From contig JAUIIO010000011.1 in assembly GCA_030431715.1 (NCBI GenBank), positions 58,774-122,773 of the forward strand: 64,000 nt of DNA, in the 5' to 3' direction. The notes under the pieces were generated by a model. It searched no databases and was not told the DNA's origin. It saw only the letters and a list, made by a program, of their open reading frames with translations. Below, piece after piece: positions 60,607 through 64,000 of the stretch; the stretch's first letter is position 1, and each line of letters begins with the position of its first letter. The translations under genes were made by a program, and so were the position numbers. The DNA is from a bacterium. Its GTDB lineage: Bacteria > Bdellovibrionota_C > UBA2361 > RFPC01.

Positions 60607-62514
60607 CTAACGCTTCTTGAACGCTGCTGTCAGTCTCGTAGCAACGAGCGCAGCATATGTGGCACTGGTGCCCACAAAATTACCCGAGCCAATCGATGAG
60701 GTCGATTCGAGTTTCTCCTCTAGGTAGTCAGTGAGTGCCAGTCCGTTCTCGGGTAAGAGCAGGTCTTTGAGTGACTCGCAAAGGACTTCATCGTCTTTGG
60801 GGTACAGGATGTGTGTTCTGTTTACCTTTGATGCCACTTCTCGTAAGCCTGCGAGAAGTCCGCGTTTACTAATTGAAGGATCCAGGGTCACTCCAGTGAG
60901 AACCAGCCAGTCCGGGGTGGCGATACGAAGTAAGCGGCGTGCATCTTCTCTCTGAGAAATGCCGTATTCAAGAATGAGGACCTTTGAAGGCTCAGCCGAA
61001 AAGAGTATTCGTGAGAGGAGTTGGAAGCAAAAGTATAATTTTTCAAATGCCGATGTAGGAGGCTGCAGGTTAAGAATCGCAAGCGGTAGCCCCATTGCGG
61101 TATTATAGGAGAGGGCATTGCATCGTACCTGCTTTACCTCCGAGAGGGCCTCGGTGAGAATTCGTTTACAGGTAGTTTTGCCCCGTACTCCTGCGATAGC
61201 AACGATAAGAGGCTTATTGCGTTTGAGATATACTCGCGCCGCAGAAGAAAGCAGTCGCTGCGTTAACGAAGGGGCAGGAAGCATTGGGCTTTCTGGTTCA
61301 GGTCGGGCTTCGATGTTTCTTCTTTTTTTCGCAGCAGGTGAAGAGTTGAGGTAGTTTGCTATGCGTTCAAGGCCGATTTCAAGTTCCTCACGATCTCGAC
61401 CAAAGTTTATGCGAAGATGTCGCTCGCCACTGGGGCCAAAAGCTGAGCCTGGCACTACGGCAACCTTTGCTTTTTCTAGCATGTCGTATGCAAAGGCATG
61501 GCTGTCTTGTGAGAGCGGTACGGTATCTTTAAGTCTCGGAAAAACAAAATAGGTGGCGCGGGGAATTTGGTAATCAACGTATTCAGAGAGCTCGTCCAGG
61601 GCAGCAATTGTCATATCCCTGCGCTTGCGAAACTCACCAACGAAATCGCTCAGAAAGCTATCCCCATATTTGAGAGCTGCTATGGCAGCGTACTGCGAAA
61701 CTACTGGTGCGCACGTTACCATGGCATCATGATACTTTAAGATTTTCCTGACACGTTCAGCAGTACTTACAAGAAAACCCACACGCCAACCGGTCATAGC
61801 GTATGCTTTAGAAAAGGAGCAGGCGCGGATAAGTCTGTCTCTTGCTTCTGGTATATGAGCCGGGCTAAAATGAGGATCGTCCGTGTAGTAGAAATCCTTG
61901 TAAACCTCATCAACAATAATCGTAAGGTTATGTTCTTCAGCGAGTTCCACGATTTTTTTTGTTTTTTCTTCAGAAAAGAGCGTACCGGTTGGATTGTTTG
62001 GCGTGCAATACAGCAGTACCTTTGTCTTGCTCGTGATAGCCTTCCGTACAGCCTCAACGTCAAAATCAAAATACTCGTCTTCGTTCAGGGGAACGTAGCA
62101 TGCCTTACAGCCAGCCATAGAGATGCCGCCGAGGTAAGAAGCATAAGAGGGCGAGGGGAGAAGCACTTCATCTCCGGGGGTAGTTGACGCTATTAGGGAG
62201 GCTGTGATGCCTTCTATAGAACCAGCAGTGATGAGAATTTCTGAGTCAGGATCGTAAGTGAGATCTTCTTTTTGTAGCGCCAGAGCGATCTCCTCTCGAA
62301 GCTCTGAAAGGCCGATAGTGAGCGAGTATTTATCACAGCTTCCCGATCGTATTTTTTCATACACATAGTCTTTAATAGCGGTCGGCGTATGAAAGCTTGG
62401 AATCCCCTGCGCAAGTGATATCACATCTGGGATACGCGATGCGGCAAGCTCCATCTGCTTGATGGGCGAGAGTTCAAAGGGAGTATTTTTTGAACCAGAT
62501 TTAAGTGAAAACAT
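60607..62514 (-). CDS. PLP aminotransferase fused to Mur-ligase-like ATPase domain
   Basis: This is a 635-residue single frame. Residues 1-395 form a class I/II aminotransferase (aspartate/kynurenine type): NNPTG loop, IIVDEVYKDFYYTDD, the PLP Lys in SFSKAYAMTGWRVGF and the substrate Arg in LRINFG. After a Pro/Glu-rich linker, residues about 420-635 resemble the central domain of MurF/MurC-type ligases: P-loop AIAGVRGKTTCKRIL, VLILEYGISQREDA and LVLTGVTLDPS. The Mur N-terminal and C-terminal substrate domains are missing. I know of no standard fusion of this kind. The two halves are in one uninterrupted frame. Confidence 0.8.
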   Translation of the reverse strand: MFSLKSGSKNTPFELSPIKQMELAASRIPDVISLAQGIPSFHTPTAIKDYVYEKIRSGSCDKYSLTIGLSELREEIALALQKEDLTYDPDSEILITAGSIEGITASLIASTTPGDEVLLPSPSYASYLGGISMAGCKACYVPLNEDEYFDFDVEAVRKAITSKTKVLLYCTPNNPTGTLFSEEKTKKIVELAEEHNLTIIVDEVYKDFYYTDDPHFSPAHIPEARDRLIRACSFSKAYAMTGWRVGFLVSTAERVRKILKYHDAMVTCAPVVSQYAAIAALKYGDSFLSDFVGEFRKRRDMTIAALDELSEYVDYQIPRATYFVFPRLKDTVPLSQDSHAFAYDMLEKAKVAVVPGSAFGPSGERHLRINFGRDREELEIGLERIANYLNSSPAAKKRRNIEARPEPESPMLPAPSLTQRLLSSAARVYLKRNKPLIVAIAGVRGKTTCKRILTEALSEVKQVRCNALSYNTAMGLPLAILNLQPPTSAFEKLYFCFQLLSRILFSAEPSKVLILEYGISQREDARRLLRIATPDWLVLTGVTLDPSISKRGLLAGLREVASKVNRTHILYPKDDEVLCESLKDLLLPENGLALTDYLEEKLESTSSIGSGNFVGTSATYAALVATRLTAAFKKR

Positions 62515-62559
62515 AAGGAGGCGCTAAAAATTGAGTGCATAGTAGCAGATCTCAATGCG

Positions 62560-62735
62560 CATTGCTATACAGATGCCTTTCGCTCCTTATCGCAACTCCA
62601 TCTCCGCGTGCTCCGCGGTCTCCCTGTTTGTTTTTCCTTGTGGAATATCATTTTTACCGCAGGGCAGTAAGAGTGCTTTCGGTATGTTCTCCTAGAAGAA
62701 ACACTGGAGTTCGCGGAGAGCGCGGAGTTCTATTG
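62560..62735. repeat. imperfect inverted repeat of CTCCGCG units
   Basis: AACTCCATCTCCGCG and CTCCGCGGTCTCC (62595-62624) oppose GGAGTTCGCGGAGAGCGCGG (62706-62725) about 80 bp away. It looks like a dispersed repeat of the common CTCCGCG type. No gene in this 230-bp gap. Confidence 0.45.
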
Positions 62736-62744
62736 TCAGACGAA

Positions 62745-63662
62745 TTAGTCGTATCTCTCAGAGGGATTTGGGATCTCGTAAGACATTATGGATCCATCTG
62801 TCATCCGGACCTCTACGGTGAGATTATCGGGATAGTCCTGTCCGGCTTTCTCAAACCTGAAGTGCTCTCGGCCACCGTTGGCATATCCAGATGAGTTTCC
62901 TCTTTCAAGGATATTGTCATCTTCGTCTTTAAGAAGCACGTCTTCGACCTGGCTTGCGTACTCACTCGGAAGGAGAATGACAAGCTTTTTCTCATGTTCA
63001 GATTCTGGCTTAAATACAAAACCACCTTCATCATCTATCGTATTTCCCTCTGGTGTGAGGCTGAAGGTTGTCCCCGAAGCCGCTGATGATGCGTTTGTGC
63101 TTGTTGTTGTCGAGGTCGCTGCCGCAGCAGTAGTTGAGAGGGTTCCACTTTCCATCTGTTCGATGAGACTCATAGCAGATGCAAGCGCACTTTCAGACTC
63201 AGCTGTGGCAACGGTTGTATCACTTCCACTTCCACGTCCATCGTAGAGTGCTGTGAGGTTGTCGTCTAATTGAGCCGCGCGGAAAGCCTGCGCCTTTATC
63301 TCATCAGCGTCTGTAACCGAGAGAGTGCCATCTTCAACGAGATCCTCAAGCGCTGCATTTGCTGCGTCCTCAACAGGAGTATAGCCATCCCCTCGTCTCA
63401 TTGCTTTCTTGTTTGATTTCAGAGCAGTCTCGAAGGCCTCGGCAGCCTCGGCGCTGACTTTTGTTTCGATTCGCTCCTGAAGTAGGGCGGCAAATAATTC
63501 CTCTTCGTTGATAGAAGAGTTCTTTTCAGGGGCAATAATGTTCCGTAACAGGCCCTCAAAGCCTGTGGCTGCGGCCTCTGTGGATTCGGTCGTGCCTGTT
63601 GTAGAGCTTCGAAGGGAGGTATTAACTCCCTGTATTTCCTTATTTATTGAAGAGGTTTCCAT
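62745..63662 (-). CDS. hypothetical Ser/Thr/Ala-rich protein
   Basis: This is a 305-residue protein. The ATG at 63662 follows AAGGACA, and the longer frame is not needed. Residues 1-60 are Ser/Thr-rich, the middle is helical and acidic, a low-complexity AATSTTTSTNASSAASG stretch follows, and the last 90 residues look beta-rich (KKLVILLPSEYASQVED; NLTVEVRMTDGSIMSYEI). No signal peptide. No family recognised. Domain order suggests a helical N-terminal part and a C-terminal beta sandwich. Confidence 0.6.
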   Translation of the reverse strand: METSSINKEIQGVNTSLRSSTTGTTESTEAAATGFEGLLRNIIAPEKNSSINEEELFAALLQERIETKVSAEAAEAFETALKSNKKAMRRGDGYTPVEDAANAALEDLVEDGTLSVTDADEIKAQAFRAAQLDDNLTALYDGRGSGSDTTVATAESESALASAMSLIEQMESGTLSTTAAAATSTTTSTNASSAASGTTFSLTPEGNTIDDEGGFVFKPESEHEKKLVILLPSEYASQVEDVLLKDEDDNILERGNSSGYANGGREHFRFEKAGQDYPDNLTVEVRMTDGSIMSYEIPNPSERYD

Positions 63663-63874
63663 CTGCGTGTCCTTGCAAAAGTTTACTATCCAGTAAAACT
63701 TCGTTGCAGGTACTGTGCCAGGACGTTGGTGCAAGTCATTATAAGTTAATAGTGTTTACGGTGGAGCGAGCCAATTCTGTGGCGCTGAGCGCACGACCGG
63801 GCTTCCTCCTTCGCCAAGGCTACGGAGGACATGTGCGAGCATCTAGTCGGTACGCAGCAGCATATCAGCCTTCA

Positions 63875-64000
63875 TTACCGAATAAGCCCCGCATCTCTAG
63901 CCATAAGCTGATTGTGATTACGACAAAGTAGTCTCAAATTCTCTACCGAACTCACTCCACCAATAGCCACAGGCTTAATATGATCAAACTCCACACTCCA
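63875..64000 (-). CDS. HNH endonuclease, C-terminal fragment at window edge
   Basis: The reverse-strand frame open from the window edge ends at TAA (63875-63877). Its 41 residues read WSVEFDHIKPVAIGGVSSVE and then NLRLLCRNHNQLMARDAGL. That is the HNH core: D-H-I-x-P, GG, N-L, and L-C-x-x-H. The N-terminal part is beyond 64000, so intact or broken status is unknown. It has no relation to the neighbouring hypothetical gene and may mark a mobile segment. Confidence 0.85.
   Translation of the reverse strand, partial: WSVEFDHIKPVAIGGVSSVENLRLLCRNHNQLMARDAGLIR

Overview
The window reads as a chromosomal segment of a Gram-negative, probably deltaproteobacterium-like heterotroph of middling G+C content. 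The evidence is an OprO/P-type outer-membrane porin, lipoproteins, myxobacteria-like Ser/Thr kinase and PP2C signalling, a Tad pilus, a SctV-type export protein, and coenzyme-B12-dependent acyl-CoA metabolism. The exact lineage cannot be fixed from sequence reading alone. There is no phage, CRISPR array or intact insertion sequence. The non-coding islands are unusually rich in structured repeats.

Layout. 0-10.5 kb: a partial acyl-CoA dehydrogenase, a porin, a hybrid histidine kinase, then a catabolic operon (HIT protein, crotonase, acyl-CoA dehydrogenase, B12-dependent mutase large and small subunits, degenerate acyl-CoA ligase-like protein). The mutase carries Phe87 and Gln205 where methylmalonyl-CoA mutase has Tyr and Arg. 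That is the isobutyryl-CoA mutase signature, so the operon most likely converts isobutyryl-CoA (from valine) to butyryl-CoA and on to beta-oxidation. 10.5-12.7 kb: SulP transporter and beta-carbonic anhydrase. 13-19.8 kb: lipoproteins, miaB, a bifunctional-nuclease-domain protein, a TPR-like membrane protein and an HMG-CoA lyase. 19.8-27.4 kb: two membrane proteins, an RsbU-type phosphatase, amt-glnK and a cobalamin adenosyltransferase that could supply the mutase cofactor. 27.4-34 kb: a signalling island with two divergent NtrC-like ATPases (one apparently catalytically dead), a receiver fused to a zinc ribbon, and a membrane kinase-like protein lacking a recognisable ATPase domain. 34.3-49 kb: PP2C phosphatase, FHA protein, Ser/Thr kinase, tadZ, flp, cpaB, tadA, tadB, tadC, an isolated sctV-like gene, a pseudokinase with a helical-repeat domain, and a TlpA-like lipoprotein. 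49-52.3 kb: a repeat and RNA-rich island, with a protein of unknown function ending in a RelE-like segment, and tRNA-Leu. 52.3-58.8 kb: tig, clpP, clpX, lon. 58.8-64 kb: repeats and tRNA-Val, DUF423 and LemA proteins, an aminotransferase fused to a Mur-ligase-like domain, an unknown protein and the tail of an HNH endonuclease.

The least explained features are non-coding. Family A (2080-2219 and 23937-24077) has a shared core of about 75 nt inside perfect, locus-specific 32-33 bp inverted arms. Family B (17575-17750 and 52080-52253) is a roughly 175-nt element whose stems differ by compensatory changes and can pair in a pseudoknot order. A third region (about 49280-49580) contains an H-type pseudoknot with 11 bp and 9 bp stems just upstream of the RelE-like gene. 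Two tRNA genes are followed by tandem repeats, and four composite purine/pyrimidine repeats surround them.
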